Made by a program: the position numbers and the translations under genes. DNA of 64,000 bases from Jaapia argillacea MUCL 33604 (lineage: Eukaryota > Basidiomycota > Agaricomycetes > Jaapiales > Jaapiaceae): contig KL197711.1 in assembly GCA_000697665.1 (NCBI GenBank), positions 1,298,761 to 1,362,760 of the forward strand. Direction: 5' to 3'. Below, one piece after another: positions 43,139 to 64,000 of this stretch (its first letter is position 1; the number at the start of each line of letters is the position of its first letter). The notes below the pieces were generated by a model, which ran no database searches, had not been told where the DNA came from, and saw only the letters and a list, made by a program, of their open reading frames with translations.

Positions 43139-46100
43139 ATGTACTCAGCCTCTCGCACAATATCTCCAGGTCCCTCTGTAGCCAAAGCCTTTCGCTTTTC
43201 GTCTCAAAATGACGGTTCTATCTCGGGTGGAGCGAGAGGCAGCGCTTTGCCGGACCTTTTCAATGGTGGGAGGTTGCGCACATCTTCTACGCACGGCTCG
43301 TCCAAAAATGTTGGAAAGGGAAAGGAGAGAGATGCTGCAGAGTCGTCAGAGTCAGGCTCCTCATACAGTACGTCCCGTTGCTTGGCCGTTGGGCGAGATC
43401 AGTTCGTTTCTCAGTGCCGCGCCTTAGACCCAGACCTCTTTGTGACCGGATCCCCATATACATATGAAGGTGCTAGAGAGTTTCGGCAGCCCGAGATCCC
43501 ACCTTCTAGCTTTCCCAAGCGGCCCCGACAAAGTCTTCTGGTTGCTGCTTCCGACGCGCTTAATTTCAAATCGTTCGGTCGTCGACGAAAATCTCTCAAG
43601 CATCCTCCCCAGCCTATGGTATTGTCCGAGGTCATTGAGATCAGTGCTCCACCAAGACGCGACGAAGAAGACGAAGAACGGGAACGCTTACGAGACGCAG
43701 CTGCGCAATCAATCGGGCTGGGGCCTGGGTTACTCGAGAGGACGATTTCACAAGACGATAGCTTTCACGACCCGTTGGAACTCCAAGACCACGAAGACAT
43801 GGATGACGACCTTAATGATGACCAACGGACGCTAGAACACCATACGATGGGTGGCAGGTCTACCCACGGCTCCAACTTGTCGATTTCGATGGGACCTTCG
43901 CAGCCTTTGAACTCCCGGCATCGATCAGGGTCATTGGCCCAGTCACTTCACCAAGCTCGAGCCTGTTCATCACCTTCACCAAGCATACCTGCTTTCCCTT
44001 CAACTTTCTCGTCGATTTCACCATTCATCCAATTATGTTCGACATTACCGAAACATTACCCGCCCTTCTCACTGCTTATGTTGGCGCTGTCCAAACAGTG
44101 GAAGGAGCGAACAATTGTGCTGTCCACTCCGGGACCCCCTCGTAATGGCCGCTCGGCCACATTACCCTGCGTATCCTACCTCCATCTCTTCCGAAGCACG
44201 GGGCTCGAGGAGAGAGAGTTGGAACGCCTGGAGATCAACGAGGATAGTGTCGTCTTCATTACAGATGAAGAAGTTAGTGGTCGGCGAAATCTAATTAAAG
44301 TCGGAGGTCTTGATGTTGGTACCCTGAAAAAGGAGTTGAACTCGGAGGAGAATGGGCAGACTATGTGGCTCTTGCAGATAACGGATGGGTCCGAGTCTCA
44401 GAAGTGGATTGCTGCCGTTAAGAGTGCGATCCTAGCTCAAAGGTGCGCATACATGCAATTCCGTTGGTCGGCCTGACCTGATACCCACCCATTTAGGTCT
44501 TTAAGCAAGGGCTTGGGGCTACCTTCTTCGAGTCTGGGGAGTATCGAACCCAGAGGAGACTTGGATGTTATGCTTTCTATGCGCGCTCAAGGTCTTCTCC
44601 CTTCACCGGTGAGGACGGAATTTTCGACAGGACAAACCCTCCCCCGAACCTCTGGGGGTATCGGATCTACGTCCGCATCCGAGTCGAACGGAACTACCTC
44701 AACCGCGTACTCCATTCGCTCAGCATCTCCGCACAAACCTCCGACGAACGCGGTCTCTGCATTGAAAGGCCTTTTCGGGGGAGGTAATCGCCCCCGATCA
44801 CCTTCTCGAGCTACGAGCATAGATTCGGAGCGCGAGTCTGCAGATGAATCATTTGCATCGGCTGGTAACAACCTTATGAGTATGTTGCGATCGAATGGCA
44901 TCCAAGACAGGCCGTCGACATCCCCTTCATCCCCTATTCTACTACCCATCTCACACCGGTCCACAATGAGTCGACCAACTACGTCTCCCATTCGAATACC
45001 GCACGACCATAATTCTCATCTTGATCGGAAGATTGTGGTGGATCGAGAGCCTGTTGCATGGTCTCTGATTGACGAATCAGCTCGGGAACATTTGGCACGA
45101 AGGGCTTCGGCGTCTCCATCTCTGCAGCCGCCTCCTCGAAAGAGGCCGTGGACGATGAACGGCAGTCCGGGAATACAGGCTCCAGAGTCAGGTCTCTACT
45201 CAAACAGCTACGGGAATGCGAGTGCCAGTTTTGGAAATGTGCAGCAGAGTCATGAAAGTCGCTCACCGACCAGCCCATCTTTTTCCAATTTCTCCTTCTT
45301 CGGTACACCGGAACACAAACCGAAGGCGCCTTCCCTGAACTCCGTTTCCACCTTTGCCTCGGGTGAGAGAGTTAGCTTGGATCGGTCGACATCGAAGAGT
45401 AAGAGATGGTCGAGACAGGCTGCTCTTCCAAAGCGCTTAACGCCTCCCTCTGGACCACCACCCGCTATTCCTTCTTCGGCCCCTTCAGATCCGCGTAGTT
45501 CGACGTCTCGATTATCCGCGCCACACCCATTCTCAGACAGACCGTCCAGCAGTTCTTCCTCCAATTATTCTGGAGCAAGTCCACAAAGCGGAGGCTCCAT
45601 CATGCCATCGTTTTCTAAGCGTGCTTCTACGTCCTCTGCATATAGCATCAGTACTACGAGCACGTCACATTCACGATCTGGGATGGCCCCTACCTCATCT
45701 CGCCCTCCTCCACCAGGCCGGATGTCCATGCCTCCACCCCCGCGGCCAGCTCCGCTGTCTGCTTTGCCCCCGACGCCGACAGGGAGCCAGGAAAGCAGTT
45801 TTATACCGACTGATTCGCCTCCTGCGTCGAAGACATCCTTTCGAGAGTCCTTTACGAATCGAGCCTTAAGATTATCCATGAGCTCCCCTAGAGATGCCCC
45901 AACCTGCACGTTACCACCACCGCCGACCGAGGAAGATGGATATAGACCACATCGTAGAAGCAGCAGTAGCGCAGGTCATCACGATACGGCCCAATCACAG
46001 TCACGCACGCTATACCCGATACCTGCATCCCCTCTACCCTCAACTCCTCCTTTCCCTCCGCCAACAGGGCCCCTCCCGCCGACTCCCGCTCCGCCGTCCG

Positions 46101-46720
46101 CTGCCGCCGTTTCACGCCTTCCCTCCATCAAGCAACGACTTCGTATGCTCAGTGCTCCTACCACACCTCCTCAGACACCGATGCCACCCATTCCTTCGGA
46201 CTCGCCCCTTCCATCTCCCCCTCTTCCTCTCCCACCACAGCCCTCTACCCCTATCGGCGAGCCCATCACGACCCTTCAAAATGATCCCAATTTTTTGCTC
46301 CTCGCGACGCCTGTTACGCCGACTATGATGATTCCACCTCCACGAAATCCCAATCGCCCTCTAATTCCCGATCGGTCATCAGAATACCCAGAGTTGACCT
46401 CGCTATCACCTCCCCCAAGACGTGGATCGCGACAAATTGCAATCTCCGATCGTGACAAAGACATGTTGGAATCTACCCTGACTTCAACCGATGACAGTTC
46501 ACCCTCAACTGGGTTCCCCCCGTTGTCCCTCTCGTTCTCGGATGGAAGTTCGTTATCAATGCCACCCCCACGAGGCTCGCTACAGGTTTCATTGTCTGAT
46601 CCCGAGGTGGATGTGTCCTTCGATGCGTCGGAGCCAGGTTCACCAGATGAGGAGAACCCGTTACCATTGATATCACACCATGGCTCGAGTATCTCGTTAG
46701 GAATCGTGGCTTGCCCGTAG
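43139..46720 (+). CDS. Large PH-domain protein with Pro/Ser-rich disordered tail
   Basis: Exons 43139-44442 and 44497-46720 give 1175 residues. A single PH domain lies at about residues 310-435: SKQWKERTIVLSTPG, SYLHLFRSTGLEERELERLE, VFITDEEVSGRRNLIKVGGL and the closing helix with the invariant Trp in SQKWIAAVKSAILAQ, cut by the only intron. LGSIEPRGDLDVMLSMRAQG and a VSALKGLFGGGNRPRSPSRA motif follow. The last ~600 residues are a Pro/Ser-rich scaffold with many PPxxP motifs, a possible SH3-ligand region (PPTPTGSQESS, PPPPRPAPLSALPPTPT). This suggests a membrane-cortex or polarity adaptor, but no named homologue is claimed. Confidence 0.8.
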
Positions 46721-46883
46721 TTTATTGTTCTATATGTGACTCTTGTTTGTTCGTCGGTTTTCTTCGCGCACCATTGTAATTCTAATACTTTGCACTTTCC
46801 CCTGGGTGATGGATGGATCGTTGACATAAAAGTCAAAAGTCTACAAATACAGAAAACAGTACGACAAGTATAAGCTATATCAA

Positions 46884-55311
<8,428 letters not shown>

Positions 55312-55569
55312 TGTTTGTCGTCGTCGTTGACGATAACGGCGGCGAGTGAAGTTCTCTCGGATGAGTAAACACCAAAGACACTGCTTGTTGACATAGCTTT
55401 GGCTTTGCCACATGGCCGTGGGTCCCTTTTTTGGCTGGTGTGGCTGCTCCATTTGAGTACCCCGATGAAAGCTCGATACCCACCCCACTCTCCGAGCTCA
55501 CGAACATATAAAATCGACCTAGATGTGGCCGAGGAAACCATCTGATAAAGGAGTATCCCATCTTCTGCC
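55312..55569. promoter_or_regulatory. Compact divergent promoter between PRP8 and the Dabb gene
   Basis: Only 258 bp separate the two start codons. It must contain both core promoters. No TATA box stands out. An open minus-strand frame continues upstream of the PRP8 ATG but lacks family sequence and is taken as 5' leader. Confidence 0.5.
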
Positions 55570-56042
55570 ATGGGGATTTACCACATAGGTATCATCGTTG
55601 TTTGTCGCGATGCCCTCATGCTGATCATAACATCCTTCAGTTCTCATCAAATTCACGGCGGGGACAGCTGACGAGGAGATTGAACGATGGAAGGAGGCTG
55701 CATTAGGTCTTCAGGAGAAGATTCCAGTGATCAAGAAGGTGGAAGTTGGGAAGAAAATCCCTCACCCGTTCGATCAGGGATGGGACAACGGTACGTCCCA
55801 CTGTGCTTGGTTGTAACGGTGTAGGTACCTTGGGCGCTGATAACGACTCATCCTGTAGCCGTCATTTTCCACTTTGGTGGTGTGGACGAAATGCAGTCGT
55901 ACTTTCCCCACCATGAGCATATTGCTTACCAGAAGGCATTCTCAAGCATCATACAAGGTGAGCAATGAATGGCCTTTCCGAGCCCTGTCGACCTCACACC
56001 TCGTACCCAGATCGCCTTTGTTTTGATTTCGACGTCGAATAG
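55570..56042 (+). CDS. Small stress-responsive A/B-barrel (Dabb) domain protein
   Basis: Four exons, 55570-55588 (19 nt), 55641-55790, 55859-55957 and 56011-56042, sum to exactly 300 nt (99 residues). The product reads MGIYHIVLIKFTAG, DEEIERWKEAALGLQEKIPV, KVEVGKKIPHPFDQGWDN, AVIFHFGGVDEMQSYFPHHE, HIAYQKAFSSIIQDR, ending CFDFDVE. This matches a Dabb (dimeric alpha-beta barrel) protein: HIVLIKF strand, IPxxKKVEVG, HPFDQGWD and the H-x-A-Y-Q helix. Family members include stress-induced plant proteins and olivetolic-acid-cyclase-like enzymes; the role here is unknown. No exon exceeds 150 nt, so it is easily missed. It ends 149 bp from the convergent PLD1 gene. Confidence 0.88.
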
Positions 56043-56191
56043 TCGCTTACGATTGCGTTCGCAATTGGTGTCGGTCATCGAGTGGGTATCGCTCTGCACT
56101 CGAGCGTGTATTAGGTCAACGAGAACAAGAGTACTAGAAATACATAGAGTCCAAGATACAAGGGGGCAGCAATATACATACAGAGGGGTAT

Positions 56192-59100
56192 CTAATCGTA
56201 GATGGGCATCGGTAGGATCCTAAAAGCAGGAATTAGCGCGGGAACGAAACAGCAGAAAGAACGTCGACTTGCCTATCCGCATTGAACAAGAAATTATTCG
56301 CCATATCTTCTCCCTCCAAAAACCGTGTAGAATATATAACTGATGACGGCCTCCGATCAGCGGGAGGAAAGGGTGCAGTGCAGAAAATAACCCACCTAAA
56401 TGCCCGTTTAACTCTCCCAAAAGCTTCTCCATTTCTTCCCTCTCCCACTTCTCAAACGGTTCGTCACCTTTCGCAGGCTTGCGGTTCTTCGCATCCTGAT
56501 CGGGTTGTCCTGAACCATTCGCGTTCGCGTTCGGGGGTGAAGTCGAAGTGGCTTGATTTTCCGAGCCCTGAGTCGAGTGTGACTGATCGTTGGCAGTTCC
56601 GTTTTCAACACCCGGTGTTCCGTTGGTATTGTTCTCGGGCACTCCGTGTCGGTCGTGGTCAAGAGCGTCACTATCCTTGGATTCTGATGGGACTCGTGCG
56701 ACAGCAGGATGCTCGGGGGACTCTCTTGGCTGATACGTTGTGTGAGTATATCGTCAGGTTAGATCATACCAACAGCCACACATACTGGTTTATTCATCCG
56801 CTCGTGATGGGCTGTGAATTCCTTGTACTGCTTCCAGGTCGTAACAAGATCATCGGGAACGGCATGGAATACCTTGCGGTATATTTCTGTCTGCGAAGAA
56901 ATTAACGGTTTGTCTTTCATATTGACTATAGAGCTCACATTATGAACGGCAGAAGCTACCCAAACGTCCTTCCAGAACTCATCGCAGATAGGATCCTCGA
57001 AACCCAGAGGATCGACATCGGGCCGAGGTGTTGGTATTGTCCACTTGGAGCCAAGCTTTGCGTTGAGGTGCTGCCTCAGGACAGAACGAGCGGTTGGGGC
57101 CTCTTGCTCCTCTGGGTCGGCGTCAGCTTTGTCGGAACCATGATGAGGCGGTTGATCGTCGGTAGTGGGATGGGTCGATGCTTCAGCCGGCGCACCAAAC
57201 AGTTCACCATTTCCAACACGAGCTTCAGGCGGTCCACCGTTTTCTTCCCTCCGGCCGAAATTTTCGCTAAGTTGCTCCTTGATGGGCGTGTCATTAACAT
57301 GTTCTTTGCGGGGTCGAGACTCCTCCAAAGTATGTTCCTCTAGTGTGGGGACAATGGCGCTAGTGAAGCCAATTTCTCCCTCCCCTTCCCGTGTGAATGT
57401 GGTTCGCTCTTCTCGAAGGGCTGCGTCCGCAGGCTGTGCATCTAGTGCCTTGGTTCTCAACCCAACCTTGCGCAGAACCCTCGCAGCTGTTTGTGAATAA
57501 CCTTCCTCTGCTCCGCGAGCAGCTGAAATGACCATTAAAAGAGGGAATCAATAGCGGATAGAGTCGAATCACCCACCTTGTTGGATGCCCCCAACGGTAT
57601 CGCGAATCAAGGTCCCGCCGACGGGCTTACTAAGATGAGAAGTTATTTCCTCCTGTCCGTGCTCTTGCTGTGACTCAGGATCCCACTCCTCCTGCTGATC
57701 CTGGGGTTTGACAGGTTCCCTTGCCATCAAATCTTCCTCGTCCATGGCGTCAACATCAACTCCAAGGTGTTCACGCATTAAACGTATGCGAAGAGTATGC
57801 GCAAAGCGACCGACTTTAAAGGGAGCTCCTGCCATTGTACTTGTTGGAGTTCAGTTTTCGGCTCGAGTCGGGTATAGGGACACTCGTACCTGTCGATGAG
57901 ATCAGTGTCTCTAATAATAGCGGCGATTTCTGAATCTCGGTCTCCTCGCTGACTGCGCTCGTTGATGTTTGCACTCCCAATGATCACAACACGATCATCC
58001 ACAATGCACACCTGAGGTCAACGTCACGTTTTAGTAAGGAACAAGACAATCAATGTATTTGCAAACCTTTCCGTGGATATAGACCTACAGAAGCAAATGA
58101 GCCGATGTATGGTGAGGCCTTGGGAATTGCTCACCATCTCTGTCGTTAGAATATCTCCACGCAACTTTCCCCAGTTACGAAGGGAAAAAACGCTAATATG
58201 ATCATCAGGCTGAAGCGAAATCGTTAATTTCCGGATTCGCAGAGACAATGCGATCGACTGACACTGATTCCCTCCTTCCGTATCCTGGCAAATATGGAAT
58301 CGGGGCCGCGGAACACAGTGCGATTTTGACATTCCAGGATGATGCGAAGCTAACATGTCGTTAGTAAGCCCTTCGTCAACAAAATTGAGAAGAGTTCGGG
58401 ACATACCGCACTCGCGTCGCTATGATCAATGGGGAAGGGAAACCCTGGGAGGACAGGCACCACGATGCAACATCTCCAAGGCGTTCCTTCTCGGTGAGCA
58501 CGTATGATACGATGAACGATAGCATCGCCAATCTTGTTCTCAATTTTAACATCGTTGACGGTCGTTCTGTATTCACCATCAGTACGTGTCTACGATAACG
58601 ATTTTATGGTCTCACGAGGTGACGAAAAATTGGTTCTCGATGTATACAAAATGTTCCGATAATTGGATCGCTGCTCAAACAGGTTAGAATAGTCGAGCAA
58701 CCCACGATGAGAGATATTCACCTTTCAAGTAAGCATTTTGGATAGACCGTTCTATCTTTGTTGGTGTTCCCAAGGACCATGGACCAGCAGAACGACATAT
58801 CTGGAACTCCAGGGTACCTGTCAGGCCCATCTGAGAGAGTTCCCCAGGTCGGAACTCAGGAGCCGGTAACAAGAACGGCATGGCACGCGAATGGTTCTAA
58901 GAACTCAGTGAGTACTTGATGCAAAAAGAGCAGCGCCAGATGAACCTTGATTCTCAATAACCAATTCCACCTTTCAAAATATCGTCAGTTCTTACTCGGA
59001 GTTCCACAACATGACTCGCACCTTTGGACAAAATGACGGCACAAATCACGAGCAGGTTGACCTACGACCTGCAGTCCGACATCATGCCTGCGGATCCTCC

Positions 59101-62100
59101 ATCAACAAGCGCAAACGGAAATAAATGAAAAATTACCAAGGCATCCGAGGAACCCTCGAACGGTCGTACATATCCTCGTCAGGTTTGTTCAGCGTGTGGA
59201 AATCCGATATGCGGGCATTGCTATAGTCCTTGCCTGCATATCGGAGTTAGCACCTGGGCGATGAGACTTGACAGGAGCTTACCGGGCCAGATTTCCGCCC
59301 CTTCTTCCGGGTCGTCAATAACTACATGTTGGGGTGTGTCCCATCTACACATAGCGGTCAGCTAGGGAGTCAATCTACCAAGGAGAATGCATACCGGCCA
59401 AAACACAGATCAATACCTCCCATAAACGCAATTGCTTGATCAATGACACAAAGTTTCTCGTGCTGAATTTCGCACAACATGGTCAGATTCGTTCCACGAT
59501 CCATATTTCGATTCACTCACATGCGCCCAATAGAAGGTCCCAGTTTGGAAATGAGACGGCGATCGCTGAACCATGATATTCGGATGCAAGTTCACGAGTT
59601 TCTGCTTTGAATAACTACGACATGAAAAACCATCAGGATGGTTTGGGGAGAAGCAACAGCACACTCACTTGCTGTCAGTTGGAGTCGTCCGGCTTGACAC
59701 TTCTTGGCTGTGGAACCATTCGGATATCAATGAGAACTCTCATCGCCCTACAAAAGAGGATGGAAGGGCTTACTATAGGATGATAAAGATCTTGACACCT
59801 TCTTTAGCTTTCCTCTCCAACAGCCTATCGAGACGATACTTGTCCATCCCCGGTCGCCGAAGTTGCAATTCTGCAAGCACAAGGACGTTCAGAAAAGTCG
59901 GAATGCTGCAGGGGAAGGTGAACTAACCAGGTGACAGCCACCAATCATGAATGTAAATGCAATCTTTCGCCAATAAGATTGCTCTGGATAAATTCCAAAA
60001 GTAATCTCGCTGGGAAGGTCAAACGATTGGAGCATGTGAGATTCTTTCAACACCGAGGAGTAAAAAAAGCAGAGACTCACACCATCAACGAGCCACTGCG
60101 CCGCTACATTCAACCTTATGGGCGCAAAACTATCAAACCTGTTACTACCCGTAAAGTGCGAGGAAGAAGCAACTTTCTCGAGAGCCGCAATCCATTGTAA
60201 CATCTGACGCTGCAAAATATAACGACAATTCGTCAACACCCAGCACATGGAACAATATTAGAACGACCAAAACGAAGCTGAAGGCCTACCTCATTCCGAG
60301 CAAACAACTTCAACCTCATCTGCGAATTCTCAATATAGAAGGTGTGTTTCGAAACCTCTCCGCTACTCTTCTTCTTATCACTATCTTTCCCTTTCCCCTT
60401 GCCCTTCTTCGTACCTCCCGCCGCCTTAGTTTCCTCCTCGACACGATCCTCATCCCAACTCTCCCTCGTCTCCCAATCAGCATGGTTCTCCCCAGCAAGG
60501 GGATCAGTGTTAGTGCTGGGATCCAACATGACACTCCTGGCCCTGCTTGTCTCTGTTTCCGAGGCCGTATTGGTCCCAGAATCCGTGGGGTGGAGATCAT
60601 GCCCTGAAGGCCCGGGGTCCGTCGCGGCTTTCCCGTGTCTATGGTCGAGATGTAAAACTCTCCTGATGGTCCCAACCACGGAACTCGCTTTGTGGTGATC
60701 ATGATGAATCTCCTCGCCCCTCTTCGTACCGCCAAGAACGACCTCGTCATTATCCTCCCCTTCCCCATGCAAGAGGTTAAGACCTTGCCTATAAACCCTC
60801 TTCGGCCTCTCAATCTTGAAATCCGAATCGAGTAAAAACACGTCCCATACATCGACCTAAAAAAATCCACAAATAAACAATCGTTAACCTGAGATCCAAT
60901 GTCCAGAAGACAGAAAAAGGAACATCCAAATTCACCTCGCCAGGGTCCGTGACAACGACCAAATAACTCTCTCTAACAGCACACCACCTCCCATCCCTAG
61001 CTTCCTTCCAACCTCTCTTGCCCTTCCTACCAAATCCACCCCCCTTGTTCCCCGAAGCCTCGATATTAAGATACCCAGCTTTGTATTGAAAACCACCAGA
61101 TTGCGCAAGGGAAATTGACAGCGCAGAGATTTCGAGGAAAGCGGACAGGCGATTTGCGGTGGGGTGGAACATCTAGGTGTGAAATATCAGTTAACATCGT
61201 AGTAGGCGGGAGAAAAGGCGACGGAAGACTGCAAGAGGAATATAAGGGTACCCACAACAGCTCTAACCAACCCAATCAAATAGTTCTCCAACGCCTCCCG
61301 CTGTAATCTTGCAAACTCGGTCTTGCTAACCTCCCTCTCCTCCTTCTCCCTCAAGAAATTGAAATACTTGATGCCTAGAGACATTAGTCAGAAGGGCTAC
61401 TCAGATCCCCCGTTGGAGGAACTTCCAAAGAAAAAAGGACTCACTAGTGAGGGGAAACTCTGGCAAGATATCATCGTTCCGCCCGAAGAAGTTCCCAAGC
61501 TTATAATGAGTATGCAACCCCACGAAATCTTTCATCTGCCTATACACAACCCATCTAAATAAACGGATATTCATTATCAAAACAAAGTGAGGGACAATAC
61601 TATATAAATGAACCCACCTAACGCCAGCATACTCGCACTCAATCCTAAACACACTCTTACTGGGATGCATAACATGCATACTATCACTGACCCTAATCCT
61701 CAACCTATGCATCAGGAGTGGTATCCTCCTATGGTCTTTGTCGTCTCTCTCAAACCACAAACCAAGAAGTAACGGTGCGAGACCACCAGTGATGAGTTCA
61801 TCAGTGATGTTCGCAGAAGACGGCGCAACGGAAGAGGGAGGGACGGAAGGGCGGTGAGCAAGGGCTGGGAGGAGGGAGCGAAGGCGATTCCAGCGAGGAG
61901 CGGCCGATTTCGAGAAGGAGGCACCGCGTGAAAGAATGGATTGGGACTTCTTGGGTGTTGAAGTACCTGGTGGTGGTTTTTCCTCTTGAGAGACTCGTTG
62001 GGATGATGGTCCTCCTTGAGTTTCCTCAACCTTGCCCTTGCCCTTGCCTTTCTGCAGATCTTCACCCTTCTCGATCTCTTTCATTTCTCTGTTCACCTCG

Positions 62101-63140
62101 ACCTCCTTGCCATCTTTCAACCCAACCTTTTCCTCTTCCGTTTCCGCCAAAGCTCCCAACATAGCCTTCAAGCCGCCTCCTGCGCTACCACTCTTCGTCC
62201 CAGAGATCTCTACACTCCCACTTCGACTGGAAGTCGTCTTCCGATCCCCACCAGGACCATCTCCAAACCCAAATCCTTCCTTCTCTTCCTTCGGACTTTC
62301 CTGGAACCAATTCAACTTACCCCAACCATCATCTCCGATCCGAGTCGAAGTCCTACTCCCCATTTTCTTCTTCCTCCGCTTCTCTACTAACCCTCTCTCC
62401 CTCTCTCGCTGTTCAGGATCGGCATAATCCAATGCTCCTCTAAAGGACTCCTCCCGCGCATCGTCATCCTGGGAGCTGCTAGCAATATGGCTAGAAGCAA
62501 AGTAACCATCTTCTTCGACTTCACTTATCCCTCCTCTCGAACGAGCAGGGTTAATACCACTGGTGGAAATGCGGAGCGGACGAGGGGAATTTGGGAGAGA
62601 AGCTGATTGGTTCGGCGAGTAGGTATAACTGTTAAACCTGATCGAACCAGGAGGTCCCGTACGGGCCGAGGGTGTCCCAGGAACAGGAGCCTTTGATGGG
62701 TCCGAATAGTACTGAGACTGCGAACGATTTCGCATTCGCCCTTGAGGAGAAGTGGTACTGGCAGAAGACGTAGAATCGAATTGGGTATGTCTGGACGATG
62801 AGGTAGTGAATTTGGATGGAAAGTCATCTGCTGTGCGCGATCGTTTGCGAGTATGCGACGGGGAAGAAACATCACCATTTTCGAAGGTCAAATGCTTGGA
62901 AGGAGTCGTCGAGAGGTGAGACTGAGCACCTAGAACCACAGAATCACTCCCACTGGGTTGGGGGCTATGTGGAGCAGAACGTGCGGCCTCGGTCGATTCA
63001 CTGGCGCTTGGCTGAGTAGCATTGGGTTCAGAGGCGTGTTTCTCATGATCTTGTTCCGTCTTCTCATCGATTCTGTCGCGATGATCCTGTTCGTGCGCAG
63101 CCTTGACGGCTTCGCGGACAACGTCGATCAGGGGGGGCAT
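56192..63140 (-). CDS. PLD1: Phospholipase D (PLD1/SPO14 type, PX-PH-HKD)
   Basis: Hydrolyses phosphatidylcholine to phosphatidic acid at membranes. Start ATG 63140 ([17 protein letters not shown]); the open frame further upstream has no ATG. The first ~430 residues are disordered. A PX domain follows ([30 protein letters not shown]), then a PH domain ([20 protein letters not shown], a long charged insert, [20 protein letters not shown]). HKD motif 1 is [20 protein letters not shown] near 59450; HKD motif 2 is [20 protein letters not shown] near 58000-58070. Both are intact. ILYREVSS and [20 protein letters not shown] are further signatures. The C-terminal tail ends [11 protein letters not shown] through a GC-AG intron (56272-56220), stop 56192-56194. 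Many short introns elsewhere. Confidence 0.93.
56220..56272 (-). other. Candidate GC-AG intron at the PLD1 3' end
   Basis: 53-nt intron with donor ATAG|GCAAGT, acceptor TTTTAG. It yields a 28-nt last exon coding ILPMPIYD plus stop. A GT donor 4 nt downstream would instead add an unrelated tail. Confidence 0.65.
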
Positions 63141-63397
63141 CGTCAGGGCTTGGACTGAGGCTTGGAAGGGTATTCGTGGTCCAGAATGAAAATTGTAAAA
63201 AGCAGGAATAGGGAGCAAGGCAAAGCAGACTCCAAGCGGTCCAAGTGCGCTGTTGACCTTGACGCGAACAGGACGCGAACAAGACCCTTCGAATATTCTC
63301 TGACGTCACTCACAGAAAGTCTAAGCGATTGGCCACGTTTCTAAAATCCACTTGGACGTGCTCAGATGAAGCATTTACAAGTGACGACAACGTAAGA

Positions 63398-64000
63398 CTA
63401 CAGATACAGCGCAGAAACTGATGCCAATGAGATGTGGGACCAATGTTGCGCATGGCTGTCCTGCTAGGTGTCCCTTATATGCCCAATGGTTGCTTGGACT
63501 CCCCAAAAATCGCACCCCAAAACGTTCCTCCAAACCTCCGCAACACCGTCCTCCTCGCAACCTACCTGCATGCCATTATCTCTTAACAAATAGTATTCTC
63601 GATTCGGAGTTTGTATCACCGCAAGACTCGGATGCAGAGGCACGGGAATATTGGAGATGGGATTCGACACACCAGCTGTGCGAGAACGTTGAAAATGCAC
63701 GGATTCAACATGGTGATGACTGAGATGACAAGATGAGCAGAGGAACGACAATGAAGGGCAGTAGACTTACAACGGGAGGTAGAGGTTCACTTGTTGCTTG
63801 AAATTCGTGCTCCTCCCAGAGATGACGGCAGCCTCGGGTTTCCCAGAAAATCCCTGCTCCATCTCCGTACTCGACATCCACTTCCCACTCAAACTACACG
63901 TCGCCAGCATCAGAATAGAAAATACACAACTCCACAAAGTACCGACACTGACCTATTCCCAACAACACTAGCCAAGACATAGCGTTCGGCAACCTCTTTC
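63398..64000 (-). CDS. 3' part of an unrecognised gene (truncated by window end)
   Basis: On the minus strand three or four exons can be joined: KEVAERYVLASVVGNS (edge of window), LSGKWMSSTEMEQGFSGKPE with VISGRSTNFKQQVNLYLP, then ESVHFQRSRTAGVSNPISNI and NREYYLLRDNGMQ. Splice donors and acceptors are good (for example GTAAGTC and TCTCAG). After DNGMQ the frame either continues to a stop at 63464, or splices and ends at 63398 (HISLASVSALYL). The 5' part lies beyond the window. I recognise no family. It would share the 257-bp spacer with the PLD1 start, in tandem. Confidence 0.45.

Noticed and set aside
43384-43427. Possible additional intron in the PH gene (GTACGT near 43370)
   Set aside because: Removing the 47 nt to the next CAG shifts the frame into an early stop; the unspliced frame stays open.

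Overview
This is a eukaryotic, fungal window, most likely from a basidiomycete. Evidence: many 50-70 nt introns with GT...CTNAC...YAG signals, a Zn2Cys6 regulator, KRE6/SKN1 glucan-synthesis machinery, a MATH-BTB protein, a CE8 pectinesterase, and spliceosomal and SUMO genes of fungal type. Nothing prokaryotic, viral or transposon-like was recognised. I found no tRNA, rRNA or CRISPR. The species cannot be named from the sequence alone.

Layout. 0-16 kb is a run of six minus-strand genes: a partial SUMO-protease-like gene, dihydrofolate synthase (FOL3), a KRE6/SKN1 glucan protein, SUMO E1 subunit AOS1, a Zn2Cys6 transcription factor and a mitochondrial PPR-like protein. A gene-poor 2 kb stretch follows (16.1-18.2 kb). 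18-30 kb holds GRASP, a small secreted protein with a chitin-binding-like tail, a MATH-BTB protein and PRP24/SART3. 30-40.5 kb looks accessory: an F-box protein, an SDR, a FAD-dependent oxidoreductase, a secreted pectin methylesterase, a decayed copy of an NmrA-like gene and the intact NmrA-like gene in opposite orientation. 40.8-63 kb is conserved again: a SIKE/FGFR1OP2-type coiled-coil protein, a PH-domain protein, PRP8, a small Dabb protein divergent from PRP8, and phospholipase D1. An incomplete unrecognised gene closes the window.

Several gene models were checked by exon phase and give lengths divisible by three: GRASP, secreted protein, F-box, SDR, FAD protein, NmrA, SIKE-like, PH and Dabb. 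Three introns appear to start with GC instead of GT. Two core spliceosome factors (PRP24 and PRP8) and two SUMO-pathway candidates (AOS1 and a Ulp2-like protein) lie within the window, but I see no evidence that these are functional clusters. The most notable unexplained features are the inverted NmrA pseudogene, the GC-AG introns, the repeat patch near 9.2 kb, the TCACG-rich shared promoter near 29.9 kb and the His-rich segment in GRASP.
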